A DNA stretch of 64,000 bases from Agarophyton chilense. Taxonomy: Eukaryota > Rhodophyta > Florideophyceae > Gracilariales > Gracilariaceae. Under the pieces are notes generated by a model. That model did no database searches. It saw only the letters and a program-made list of their open reading frames with translations, and was not told the DNA's origin. Within the stretch, counting starts at the first letter, position 1, and every line of letters begins with the position of its first letter. Shown one piece after another: positions 32,783 to 44,332 of this stretch. The DNA is taken from NCBI GenBank assembly GCA_030374765.1, contig JARGXX010000138.1:1550001-1614000 (forward strand). The letters run 5' to 3'. A program made the position numbers and the translations under genes.

Positions 32783-34059
32783 ATTGAAATTTCGCTCTCT
32801 GATATACTGAGCACAAACTGCTCGTCAATTTTCTTGATGCACTGTTCCGTGAGAAGTGAAGCATACATCTTACTCGCAAAAATGTGGAAAGCCTCTATTG
32901 TTTTTAACAGAGTCAACAGAAATGAGAAAAACATCAGCAAGCTAGAACAGGTCAAAATTGATGTATGTATGAACTGCGATATCTTCAAACCGTTGGGAAA
33001 TTGTCACTTTTGTTTTTGGCATATAACAAAAAAGAACCAACATTTATGAATGGTAAACGTGTTTTTGCATTGAAAGAGTTTGGATTTTTCGTTCCAAGAT
33101 CACTCAGCAGAATACCCTTCGGAATTGGAACAATACGTGCATTTGGTGTTGGCGGGGCAAAATGGCTTCATATAAAGTTGTTGTGGTACAGAGGGTATTG
33201 CGATATACTGCTACCTCCGTAAAAGGGCATGGGTTTAGAACTATACTGGAACGCATATTATACAGAGAAGTGTTTACTTCAACGTTTATGTCATTAGAAG
33301 CTGTGTAGAGCGACAAGAATCCTTACTCTCTTCCTCTTATTTTAAGAATCACCGTTGGCGGGATTGGCGCTCAGAGTCTGGCGGGTCAACATCCCCACTT
33401 CGGGTACGGTTCAAATTGCGCCTATTTTGTTCCACGTGAATCCAGTGGCACAATATATTTGGTGGCACTATTCAATTGAGCACTATATCACGACCTCTCC
33501 CTATAATCTATTTCGCCAAACTCGGAAGTCTCTACGGCGTTCAACGTAGAAGTAGGGGTTTGTTCAGAAATACGGTCGTACAAGGTTTTGGCTCAGTGCA
33601 GCATAGCAGGTTACCATTCAAAACGAAGTACTTGTATAGTTGGACAAAAAAGAGGATTTACAACGAAATGCAAACGTGATTCCAACAAAGTAGCAATCAT
33701 GATTTTAGTTTGAATGCTACTGCATCAGTGATATGGAAGTTAGCCAGCAGCGGAAATTTTCAGGATGATAATAAGCGAGGTGGGCAAAAGTGGATAATGA
33801 AATGATTTGGATGTGATGAAAAGAGTACTGACGTGGATAGTTGTCTCATAGACAAGGACTGTAGTGTTGTGGCTTAGAAAGCACGAGGCGTGGTAACATT
33901 GCCTGACGCAAGTTAGTGAGAGCCTGAGAAGGGTTTGAGTGGGAGGATGGTGAGAGAGACAGGCGCTGAAGGGGGTGAGTTTGACTACAGTGTGATGGAA
34001 GCTGCCACGATGGCATGACGGGGCTGGACCAAGCTTCGTCGCTTGGTGACGATGTCCAC
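32783..34059. other. no firm gene seen
   Basis: Several overlapping frames of 60-170 codons on both strands, none with a recognisable domain. The right part grades into the GC-rich promoter region of the peroxiredoxin gene. Confidence 0.4.
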
Positions 34060-34432
34060 GGCGGAAAGCTTTGCGCCCTCCGCGCCGCGGCAACGCCTTG
34101 GCAGCGCCCAGCGCAGCGGGCGCAGCGGGCGCAGCTGGGGACGCGCCAATCCGCGCTGGCGCGTCGCCCGCGCCGTTGCCCTCAACGAGTTAATTCGTTA
34201 CGGCACGCGCCGTCACGCGTTGCCCATTGCTCACGCCCTCCACCACTGCGCTCCGACGTCACGCCCCCTCCCCCATCGCATCCTCACCTCCTCCAGTTTC
34301 TCCTCTTCTCTTCTCTACAAAACCCCCACCACACACCCCCCCCTCCCTCCCCCTCTCCCTCCCTTCTCCTCCAGCCCTCCCCTAGCCCACCTCCGTGTTT
34401 CACCACTTTTTTTTCCTTTCAATTCTCCTGCA
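34060..34432 (+). promoter_or_regulatory. GC-rich promoter and pyrimidine-rich leader of the peroxiredoxin gene
   Basis: 34060-34200 is strongly GC- and CpG-rich and includes GCGCCAATCCGCG, a CCAAT-type box at about 34143-34155. From about 34260 to 34430 the plus strand is almost pure C/T with short A runs, ending AATTCTCCTGCA before the ATG at 34433. Pyrimidine-rich tracts of this kind often mark the transcription start or leader of compact eukaryotic genes. Confidence 0.45.
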
Positions 34433-35134
34433 ATGGCCCTCGTCAGTCTTCGCCCTCTTTCCCCCTTGCCGCCGCTGGCTCCAGTTCTGGATGCCAAAAA
34501 GAAGCACCTGTTCGAGACTCTGCCAGCTCACATTCTCGCCGAGCTTGAGAGAACTTCCGCTGAGTTGGAAAGGATATTCACTCCGACTCCGCTTCAAGTG
34601 AATGATATTGCGCCCCTATTCACGCTCGACGACGCGTTGGGTAATCCTGTCAGTCTCACAGACCTGCTCGACACGCACACCGCCGTCGTCCTCACCTGGT
34701 ATCGAGGCGTCTGGTGCCCTTATTGCAACGCAACTCTAGACTCGCTCATCCTGGCACACGACCACATCGAAGCGCTTGGTGCCAAGCTTGTCACAATATC
34801 AGCCCAGACTCCAGACGAAAGCCGCGAAATGATTGAAGAAATGGAACTTCCGTTTCATGTCTTGAGCGATGATGCGCTCAACGTTGCTGAAAAGTATGGC
34901 ATCGCGTACACAGTACCCGATGGAATGAAGAACGTGTACAACGACTTTGGCGTGGATTTGGAAGTCATCAACGGAAATGAACAAAAGCGGAAACCCAGAC
35001 TGCCCGTTCCAGCCACTTTTGTACTTGATAGGAGCGGGAGAATTCGGTTTGCGCACACAGATATGGATTACACTACTCGCGCAGAACCGCAAGATATTGT
35101 GGAAGCCATTCAGGCCATTGCCGAGTCTTCATAA
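34433..35134 (+). CDS. peroxiredoxin-like (AhpC/TSA, thioredoxin-fold) protein
   Basis: 233 residues with no intron. ATG 34433 is chosen because the open frame upstream (to 34043) is low-complexity, has no ATG-led domain and overlaps the pyrimidine-rich leader. After a helical N-terminus (residues 20-50), the fold begins at NDIAPLFTLDDALGNP (57-72). The active site is WYRGVWCPYCN (89-99) with C95 and C98 as a C-x-x-C pair, unlike the single peroxidatic Cys of PxxxTxxC peroxiredoxins. LVTISAQTPDESREMIEEM (119-137) and VPATFVLDRSGRIRF (192-206, with the cis-Pro region) complete the family pattern. Likely a cytosolic thiol peroxidase or oxidoreductase; the exact substrate is unknown. The frame is intact and it is the only clear conserved host gene here. 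Confidence 0.88.
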   Translation: MALVSLRPLSPLPPLAPVLDAKKKHLFETLPAHILAELERTSAELERIFTPTPLQVNDIAPLFTLDDALGNPVSLTDLLDTHTAVVLTWYRGVWCPYCNATLDSLILAHDHIEALGAKLVTISAQTPDESREMIEEMELPFHVLSDDALNVAEKYGIAYTVPDGMKNVYNDFGVDLEVINGNEQKRKPRLPVPATFVLDRSGRIRFAHTDMDYTTRAEPQDIVEAIQAIAESS

Positions 35135-37858
35135 GCGCTCTGAAAGGAAGCTGTCATCAAACTGTTTCGCTCTGAGTCCCATGTAAAAAAAGATCACAAC
35201 AGCCCACACCATCAATGTGGTCACTATTTTGTTTTCAAAAAGTTCGTGAGCTAGAAGAACAGCTTCAATTTGCCTTCCCTTCGTTCAATTCCGTCCCTAA
35301 ACCAAGAAGAAGAACGAAAGGGAAAAAGTACAGCGCACCGTCATTACTATTTGGTACATTTCATCTGTCTTCGACTGCACTCTGCACATAGTGCCAATCG
35401 GCAATGAAGCCCAATGAATCTACCAAGTGAGCTTTATCTCATTGCTGTTCTGGGCTTCGTGGCAGTCGTGCCCACTTCGTGACAAGGTTGGCATTGGAGT
35501 GGCGTGACCGTGACAAGTCCAACCCGTTGCCATATTCATACACCATGGCACAAGCTGTCTGACTCCCGTCACAATTTCGAGTTGTAGGTTGTGTAACCAC
35601 AACCTTCGCCATCCTTACTATTGTTGGTTGAGCTTGCTGTTGTTTATGATACTTCTTCCGAGGTGAGGCAACGAACTTCTGCACAACCTTGTTTGTGTAA
35701 TCCAAGACCTCGATCCACAAAACAGTTTTCTTCAATTTCTCCATTGTGACAGTCTTTATTAATTAAAATTACTACCACCATATATCTTGGTTTGCCCTTG
35801 TTGGAGATCAAGTCGATACGGCCAGTACATCTGTTATTCGAAAATCATCTATATGATGGTTTGTTTCATGACTGCATACTTTTCCTCGTCTCACACAAGA
35901 GTAGCCTTACTCCAAAATGATCAACCATATGTGTGCTCACTTTTGGCCTTTTTCTTCTAATTCGACTTGTTTTCTGCTCTGCCTCGTAAAGTGCAAAACT
36001 ACAGATAATCTTGAAGTTTAAGAGTGACCATGGCGCTGGGGCCGCAACTCGGAAGCAACAAGCGACTCAAAAAACTTGATAAGCGTGGTTCCAAATGAGC
36101 GGTGGTCGTTAAACGGGTGGCGACCCTTTATATACCGCTGAAGATGATTGATGGTTAAATGATTTCCATCTGATTGCTCATAGGGGTACACTTGTGTGGC
36201 AGTCTCTGAGCCCGGGAAACACACATCCAGAGCCACTCGAGGTACGTTTAAAAGCAATCACTGCATTCGGATATTTCATGACCAAAATATCTTTGTGGAG
36301 ATAAAGGTATCAAAACTCTTAGGCGCGCAAACGGCTTGTTTTGTAATATTCATGCAAGGATATCGAATAGAAAATATCTATGGTTTGTAGAGGCAAAACA
36401 GGAGCAGTTGACCACCTCTTCGCCCCTCGCATTTCTTCGGAGAAATGAGCCATTCTGCTCCATTGTATAATAGATTCTTTGAGCACTTGTGCCTTTCTGA
36501 TTTTATTGTCGGGCTAGCTGTTGTACCTGATGGTTTTATTGCATGAAGTAGCGAATGCATGCGATACGTTGAAAGGAAGGGCGAGTATCGGGGCAATAGA
36601 CCAAAACAAAGAGGACCCAAAATCGAAGAAGAACCAGTTTTTTCTCGAGTACCAGAGATGAGTACCCTTTTAACAAAACTTGGCTAGTAACACTGCTGGC
36701 AATCTTTGGCCAATTACTCTTCAAGTTATAGCCAGTAAGGCCTTGCGACAGTTACCAACTAATTGCGCAGAAACCCCATCACATCACATATACTACGCAC
36801 TACAGAACGTGTAAACTCCGTTTCAAAATTATAGTATATTGCTTACAAAGCCGAGCAGTTTCGTTTGAGGCGAGAAAAATGTACCGTGGATGTTGGATTC
36901 CAAACAGAGTTTGAACGCGAAAAACCCCTTAACAGCGTTAATAAATAGAAAAGTCACGTTGGACAAAATACATTCTTTCGTTCAGAAGTAAAGCATAGTT
37001 TTGTCTTTCTTTCCCTTTCGCCGGAATTCGACTACATACCGTCTTCAAAAAATTCCCTTCGGTTCCAAAAAAAGATAATTTTGGAATACAGCCCATAAAA
37101 CGAGCAACAACTGTCGAGACTACCCAGTCCCGTTGGGTAGTCAATGCCATACTGGGCAGCAATGCGCAGCGGGAAGCAGTCTCCCAGGCACTATTGTGCC
37201 TTCTGTTTTGTCTGACCCCACTGCGCGCGTAGGATCTCGTCCTCCGTAGCGTTCGCGAGCAACGAAGCGCTTAGATTTTGCAAGTCGTATTGTGGGCGCC
37301 ATCTTTGGGTGTCACGCTGTGGGCCAGACTTAACAATAAACTTCGGCAAAAATAAGCCTTTTTCGTTACTGAACGGCCCAGGTAGATTTAACGAGATATA
37401 AGTATTCCAATATACACTTCCTTTTCTTGATATTTTTTAACCAACGCAACCAAAGACTTACTTCAACAATCATTAATGGTCAGACACCCCTGCTTTTCGT
37501 CAAACACTCCAAATGTGTAACAATTTTTCAGCGTTAACCCTAAGCAGATATGTAAAAACCCTACAAAGCTTTTCGAGAAAACGTAATTAAAATATATATA
37601 TTCAATATATACCCAAACCTGTTCTTTTGCGGGATATTGTAAGCGGCTTTTCCGCCCATGTTTAGTTCAGTACTCGATTCCAGATCGCCACCACGTCTAA
37701 ATGGCCATTACAGGCTTTTAAATCTGTGGAGGACTTCTAGACAGACCCTGTACCGTTACTATACACATACAGTTTTTCATTTACGCCAAGGGCGCCTCAA
37801 TCAGTACAATAGGCTGACAAGGGTGCCGTTTCAAGCATCTAATGCTTAAATGGTCTCC
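35135..37858. other. no firm gene seen
   Basis: 2.7 kb with minus-strand frames of 60-100 codons. The longest, 35744-35439, is Lys/Gln-rich near VASPRKKYHKQQQAQPT and has no recognised domain. I see no transposon domain or RNA gene. Confidence 0.45.
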
Positions 37859-38640
37859 TGTATAGCATTTTTCATGCACATGAGTTCGACCGTTCGAAAT
37901 ATTACGAAGTCGTGATATGGCAATCATAAGTTATTGATTCGGCTATACTCGATTACGAGAAGTTATGAGAAGAATTTCTTCAAGGGAAGGTTTGGACAGC
38001 ATATATGTAATAAAGAACTACTGTATTTATTGTACGCTGTAAGGTTCCATCACCAAATTTTTTATATGGTATTATTTAGAAAATTGTGTAGTGGCACGCT
38101 ACGTGTTTGCCTTACTGTGCAGTACCTGCTTTTCCTCTTGGCAAATTAAAGGGCGCAAGGCCCACGTGAGGATAGCAGAAGGCCAGCCAACAACCAACCA
38201 ACCTAAACACCATTCTGGTGAGTCCGAGAAATCTTGAAGTGGTTTACCAAAAAGAGGCACCATAAGTAGTTCTTCACCGCTCTGATCTATAGCTCTTGTT
38301 CCGATGATACCCTTCACTGTTGTGCATTTACTGCTCTTTTTTTACAGCATACTGTGTGTGTTTGTGTTGTTGCTTTGTTGTTTTATCTACTGTTTCCTGG
38401 TTATTTGTGTTGTCACAAGGGTTGTCAAGCTGATCTCATGTGCATTACGTACCGCCGTATCTGAACATCCGCCTCGTGGATAGACGTATCATTCCCATTG
38501 TTCAGTCACACTTGGTTGCCTTCCGCACACTCCCTTCTTATCGAAGGACCGTCGCTGGCAAGGCGACAACCACTCTTCGCGATTCTTTCTGTGGATACCC
38601 ACTGCACAGAGACCCCTACAGTATTCAGTGGAATGCCACA
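37859..38640 (+). repeat. 5' LTR of G2
   Basis: 782 bp from TGTATAGCATT to GAATGCCACA. It shares with 48931-49711 the blocks TTCGACCGTTCGAAATATTA, AAGGGCGCAA and CTGTGGATACCCACTGCAC. The two copies are clearly diverged, so the insertion is not recent. A primer site is not obvious; TGGTCGCTTGGAAC about 50 nt downstream is one candidate. Confidence 0.85.
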
Positions 38641-39026
38641 TAAATTGTTCTCCAGACTTAGAAACAAGTACACCTGTGTGTGGAGTATTGGTCGCTTGGA
38701 ACAACAAAATCGTGTTTCGCACGTTCGAATGATCCTCGTTGGAATTCCGTGCGTTGTACTGAGATCAGTGGACTGAAGCTTGAACCTTTATCACGGAATC
38801 TACATTGTTAGAAGACATTTGGAACCGGATCTAAACGTTCGCCACGTTTGTCGGTCAACCCGAATATTAGTTGTGAATCTTCACTGTTTTTGGTTATATT
38901 TGCTGGAATTATCTATTGTTGTCGATATTGGTTGTATTGATCGCGATATATATATTGTTTTCATTGAGAAATTGTGTTTGCGTCGTTCGCATTTGTTATC
39001 TGGATCGCCAGTGGTAATTTGCCGCC

Positions 39027-41196
39027 ATGCCGAAAAGAAGCCGACCGGATTCGGATAGAAGTGAGTTCGCTGCACCAGGCTTAGCCACCTCTACAGAAGC
39101 TGGCAACCGCCTATATCGTCAGGCGAAAAAGAAGTCGAAATCGACAGGAAGCGCAGTTGCACCTTCGGAGGTTCCGACGACGTTCGCTCTCGTGGCTACT
39201 ACCTCATCTAAACGTGATATCACGTAAGGTGCAGCCTTGCGAGCTGAATTACAGCAACTCCGTGCGGAATCTATGACGCAGAAGTTCCGTCTGGAGGAGA
39301 TGGAAGGTCAAGTTAACTTGTTAGAATCGTCATTAGAGACGTTAAGAAGAGAGCACAGGGCTCTGAAGAATCGAAATCTAGACACGAATCGGATGGCCGA
39401 GATTGGTCGGACAATCCGAGAAAATCTAAATCAATTGCTAGAAGAGAAAAGAAATCCCGCAAGGGCCTTACCAGCTATAGCAGTTACTGTTGAAGAGGTC
39501 CTCTCACGTGTAAACCCTCGCTTAAAGCGATTGGAGACTTTGGAGAATGCACCATTGCAAACTCCGCACCCGGAAGTACAGGAGGTGGGACGCATCGTTG
39601 CTGATGCGCGGACTTGCAAGAAAGATTCGAAGAAGTTGAAGGTACAGAAGTTATCATCAAGATGCTCTAAATCGAGAAAACTCGCAAGAAGGCATGACAC
39701 CGATGGAGACGGAGATGATTCCGATTATACGGATTCCGATATTTCGGATACGGACGATCCCGAGAATGGAAGTTCATCTTCTGATGATAACTCGAGCGAG
39801 GAGGACATTTGCCGTTCGAGAAAGAAAAGAATTGGTAGCTCACTACTGTCCCGCAAGAAGAAACCGCCCTACAAGAATCTGAAACCGCTTTGGTGTACGA
39901 ATCCGCTCTACAGGAAGGTTACAAAATAATCGTGTATATCGGCTCAAGGTCCAAAAGGGGAAGCGAACAAGTCACAAGACAGCCAAAGTGAGAGATCACA
40001 TTAAGCGTTTGAAGATTGGCCTCGGTGGTCTTACTTTTTCTGGGAAGGCTCCCATTCTTATATTTGAAATTTTCAATCGCTTTGTAATCGAAGCCAACAC
40101 GCTGGGGATGAGTGAAGCTCAAGCAGCCGTGGCACTTCCATACTTATTGGTTGGATTTCCGTTGGAGCAATACCGTGCCGTGAGTGGTTCACTTACTGCC
40201 GATGAAGGTGGAGTCACTAGTTGGGCCGAAACCGTACAGTACTTTCTGCGTAGTTACACAACGTCTAATGCGATTCGTGAAGCTATTCTGAATCTCAGAG
40301 ATATTACCCAAAAGCCTGGAGAAAAGGAGGTTGAGTACAGTTCAAGACTGAATAATGCACCTGCACGCTGTGGAAATGTCCATTCTACGGACAAGAAGAT
40401 GACACTTTTTGTCAATGGACTCAATCCGACTATCAAGTCATTGGTATCCCTTCATCGGTAGAAGCACTCGAGAATCAGTTTTCTGGACTTAGTGCAGTAT
40501 GCCCAGGCTGAAGGTGAAGCAGTTCGCGCTCGTCGCGGAGGTGGAACACGTCGTCTAGGGACATACCCCGTTGCTAACAGAGATATAAAACGCCCTAACA
40601 AGCGAGGCAAGGTTTTGCATCTGGAGTCGCCAGAGAAATCACGCATTTCGACGTTTACGCCTCATGATGCCAGTTATACTGGGGAAGACGCAGTTAATTA
40701 TCTGGATGATCCAGAGGGGTTAGTGCCTACTACTAATTTGCCGTCAACTGACTCCCATGTGAAAGATGATATATTAGCTATGGAGCCACGCCTTTATCCT
40801 TACAAAAGGAGTCCGATGGTCCCCCCAGCGGGTGGATTTACTTCTAAGAAGCCTGGTTGGGCACATACCCGTGGTTCCGAACAGCCACAGCTGAGGTTGA
40901 ACAGGGACGGCCTGATATTTTATGGGTGCTGTGGAAGACATTATTTGTCATCGGAGTGCACTTTGCTCTTTACACGGGTAGATCCAGTCGTCCCGGACTA
41001 TGAAGCTCTCCAGGAGCCAGAACGAACCCGTGTACCGGGACAATCATATTGGAAGGCCAAAGCTCGGGGACTTGCGGGTATGTTACGCAGAACTCATGCG
41101 AGAGCTCAGAATTCTGAAAGATCACAGGGTTTAGCCCCAGAAGTACAGAGGAACGCCGATTTGGCGAGGGAGAAACCCGCCTCATCAAGAAATTAA
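39027..41196 (+). pseudogene. G2 gag
   Basis: Starts at ATG 39027 in a strong context (GCCGCCATGC). The N-terminus is Lys/Ser-rich (RQAKKKSKSTGSAV) up to a stop near 39227. A long coiled coil follows (39237-39480, LRAESMTQKFRLEEMEGQV), then a basic block and an Asp/Ser run (DSDYTDSDISDTDDPENGSS). The gag core is at 39988-40461 (LKIGLGGLTFSGKAPILIFE). The C-terminal part runs to 41196 and includes FYGCCGRHYLSSEC, a possible zinc-binding remnant. The basic-plus-acidic layout matches G1 gag. Confidence 0.7.
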
Positions 41197-41483
41197 GTGA
41201 GGGAGCCCTCAGGGGGTTGGGTGGATTCAAACACACCATACCGATCGGGGTATCGACATTGCCCCGCTCCCGGGAATTTAAACCGAAGGTCCTTCTGAGA
41301 CCAGGAATATCTTCCAATGTTGTAAACTATGTACAGTTTGACTGTATGTTGAAACGTCCTTAGAGACGATATGTGTGCCCAAGTAGGAGGATGGATCAAG
41401 TCATGATTGTGGCCCTAAGGAACTAGAAGGTCTATGCAGACGTCTGCTCTTCTCAAGCGCTGTTATCGCGAAGACTCGTTGTA

Positions 41484-42432
41484 TTGGATACGGGTGCAGG
41501 CCCAAACTTTATCATGTTGTCTGAATTGCGCGAAGACAAGCGAGCTCTAATACACCAGGCACAGATACCGGATATCCGGGATGCAAACAAGGGACCGATA
41601 AAGTCTATTGGAACAATACGACTTGCCATTTGCTTTGGAAACCATGTTTTCATGTTAACGTTTATTGTGTGTATTACATTGGCTGCACCAGTTGTGCTGG
41701 GTTGTGACTACTGTGACAAGTTTGTCGAATCGGTTCGTCAGAAAAATCAGGAATTGGAGCTAGAAGATGGCTCTACAGTGCCAATCGTGCGCAGACCTCT
41801 GCGGCGATCCCCTTCATTTGCACCATTACCACCGTCATTGGAATACAAAGCTCCACTGGGCAGAACATCTCCGAAGATTCCGGTGTGTAAACTAACGGTG
41901 ATACCACCAAAAAGTCAAACATGGGTATCAGTCGTTGCTGAGAAGCACGGACTTATCGTTATTCAGCCGAACGCGGGCACTGTATCAAATTAGTGAATTG
42001 CTAGTCTCTAACGGCATTTCATAGGTGAGTCCAAAGATACCTTTCAGGATATTGCTGAGCAATGTTGACTTTGAAGAGCGTTGCTTACACAAGCATCAGT
42101 TCTTGGGCATTGCACTGCCACACCCTTCAGTTGCGATACTGACACCCATAATGACGGCAGACGTCTTAGGGTTAACTCTCACAGGCGAGAAGAAGTCGAC
42201 AGCGACAGAAGCGGTCGAGAACATGAAGAACATGAAAGAAAAGAATGTCTCTGAAGAAGAGATGGAAGAAGCCCTCGAGGGCGTGAAGATGGAACACGTT
42301 CCTGAGGAGTATAAAGGAATATTGCGCAGATTGCTGCTGAAGATTTCACATATGTGGAGTGGCCACATTGGCCAGATCGCGGCTACAGAACACCATATTG
42401 ACGTTGTACCGGTTACACCACCCATCGCTTAA
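41484..42432 (+). pseudogene. G2 protease and RT linker
   Basis: Retropepsin with MDTGAGPNFIMLSEL at its start (D-T-G-A) and FIVCITLAAPVVLGCDYCDK as the distal hydrophobic strand. It is followed by a linker rich in Glu/Lys (42180-42330) that leads to the RT entry YKGILRRLLLKISHMWSGHI. Frame breaks lie at 41993 and about 42432. Confidence 0.7.
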
Positions 42433-43737
42433 TTACCGTATCGAGCAGGCCCGCGAACTTGTCAGATCGAGCAAGATAACGTGGACTACATGTTGGAGAA
42501 GGGAATCATTGAGCCAACTCAATAAGCTTGGGAATCCCCAGCGGTCCTTGTTCTCAAAGGAGATAGTTCTTTACTCTTCTGCGCTGACTACAGAAAACTG
42601 AATGCAGCAACTGTGAGGGATACATACCCATTACCGCGTATGGATGAATGCATTGATAGTCTTCGGGAAGCCAATGTGTTTACTACGCTTGACGCAAATT
42701 AGGGATACTGGCAGATACCAGTCGCCCCAGAAGACCATGATAAGACTACATCTGCGTGTCACGCAGGACTGTATCTCTTTAAGCGAATGCCATTTCGTTT
42801 GACCAACGCCCTTCCGACTTTTCAGCGTGCTATCGATCTAATATTATCACAGTGTAAGTGGAAAACATGTCTTGTTCACTTGGATGACATCATCATTTTC
42901 AGTAAGAATATGGACGAACATTTCGGGAATGTTGAGGGAATCCTCGAGAAGTTAAAGCAAGCTGGAATTACCTTGAAGATGAATAAGTATGAATGGTTCA
43001 CGGACCAATTGAAACACTTGGGACACATGATAAAGCCAGAGAAACTGGAAATGGAAGAAGTGCCGACCGCTGCGATTCGTGAGTTCAAACCTCCGCGAGC
43101 GCAGACGCAATTGAGATCTTTTCTCGGACTCTGTAACGTCTACAGACGATTTGTGCTGCGCTATTCGCATATCGCTGCCTCCCTTGATGCTTTATTGAAG
43201 AAGGAACAACCCGTTAAAATGAAGGAGTTCGGAGAAGCCGAAACGGAAGCTATCGCAATGCTAAAACACGTGCTGACCACAGCTCCTGTGTTATCTCTTC
43301 CGAGAACGGATCTTCCTTACTCCGTCGATACGGATGCTAGCGATTATCAGATAGGGTGTGCCCTTTTTCAAAAGCACGAAGACGGTATACGACATCCTAT
43401 TGGATACTGGTCGAGAACACTGCACCAGGCAGAAAGAAACTACTCTGTGTTAGAAAAGGAATGCCTTGTTATGTTTTGGGCTCTCACGACCCTCAGACTT
43501 TACCTGCAGGGTGCTCACTTTACGGTCAATACCGATCATTCATGCCTCAGATGCCTCATGTTGATTACCGACCCGTCGGGACGCTTAATGCGATGGCGTC
43601 TGTGCCCTTCAGAATTTGATTTCACAATCAACTACAAGAAAGGAACTTCAAGCGTACACGCTGACGCGTTATTGCGACTCGAAACCTTGGGAGAAACCCA
43701 GTTGGAAATCGATGATGAGATACCATGTTTGGTGTAG
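42420..43737 (+). pseudogene. G2 reverse transcriptase and RNase H
   Basis: The RT reads DNVDYMLEKGIIEPTQ, a stop, then SSLLFCADYRKLNAATVRDT, a TLDAN block ending in a stop, and GLYLFKRMPFRLTNALPTFQ. The catalytic box is VHLDDIIIFSKN (about 42877-42912), with L before DD instead of the common Y-x-D-D. RNase H begins PYSVDTDASDYQIGCALFQ and has YWSRTLHQAERNYSVLEKEC and TVNTDHSCLR. The last 316 codons (42787-43737) are open. Confidence 0.82.
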
Positions 43738-44332
43738 TATCTGCTCTTACGGAGAGAGTAGACACCTGCGACAGCTTTCGGACTGCCGATGGGTGGCTTG
43801 CGGCGAAGAAAAAGGGGTGGTAGAGCTACAACACCAGCGAGCTGGAAGTGGGGTGTAAGGCCACTACTCGCCAGCGAGGGTGAACAGTGCAACTGTAAAA
43901 CGTTGATGGAACGTAGGTACGAGACGGCTCGTGAAGTGGTTGGGGGCTGGCTATCTATTATAGCTCGTCCGGATCTCCGGTTAAGGAATTCTAAGCGAGG
44001 AACAGAATAGTCATGATGCCCATGTTGTCTCCTTTACTTGGAGTCTGCGCTCACCTCTGGTACACTATATACTGTGTACCAGGGTGAGTGCCCAATTAAA
44101 TATATGAATAATACCCAGTAGTCAGCCACTTAGCCAAACCAGTGTATGGGTATGCTCCCTAATGGACGTCTAGCTACAAAGAATAGTAAAAACAGCCACG
44201 TGGAGCGCCACTACATGCGCCGTTGCAAGCCACTCCACTCGTGATACCACGTGTTCCAACAATGTACTCTGCCTCCTGGCATCCTACGCAGTGTGTCGCT
44301 TCTTATCCTAGCACTGACCAGGCCACTCAGTA
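43738..44332. other. unexplained 0.6-kb stretch inside G2 pol, with a hairpin
   Basis: Lies between RNase H and the integrase zinc module, where gypsy elements usually have only a short linker. No frame continues across it. It contains CTGGTACAC (44057-44065), an 8-nt spacer and the exact complement GTGTACCAG (44074-44082). It could be a nested MITE or solo LTR whose ends I cannot define. Confidence 0.5.

Noticed and set aside
33740-34093. 117-codon minus-strand frame upstream of the peroxiredoxin gene
   Set aside because: Ser/His/Thr-rich, no motif, overlaps the GC-rich promoter segment; likely chance.
34043-34432. 130-codon N-terminal extension of the peroxiredoxin frame
   Set aside because: Opens on a non-ATG codon, is low-complexity and Pro/Ser/His-rich, and overlaps the CpG-rich promoter and pyrimidine-rich leader. 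The family fold starts after ATG 34433.
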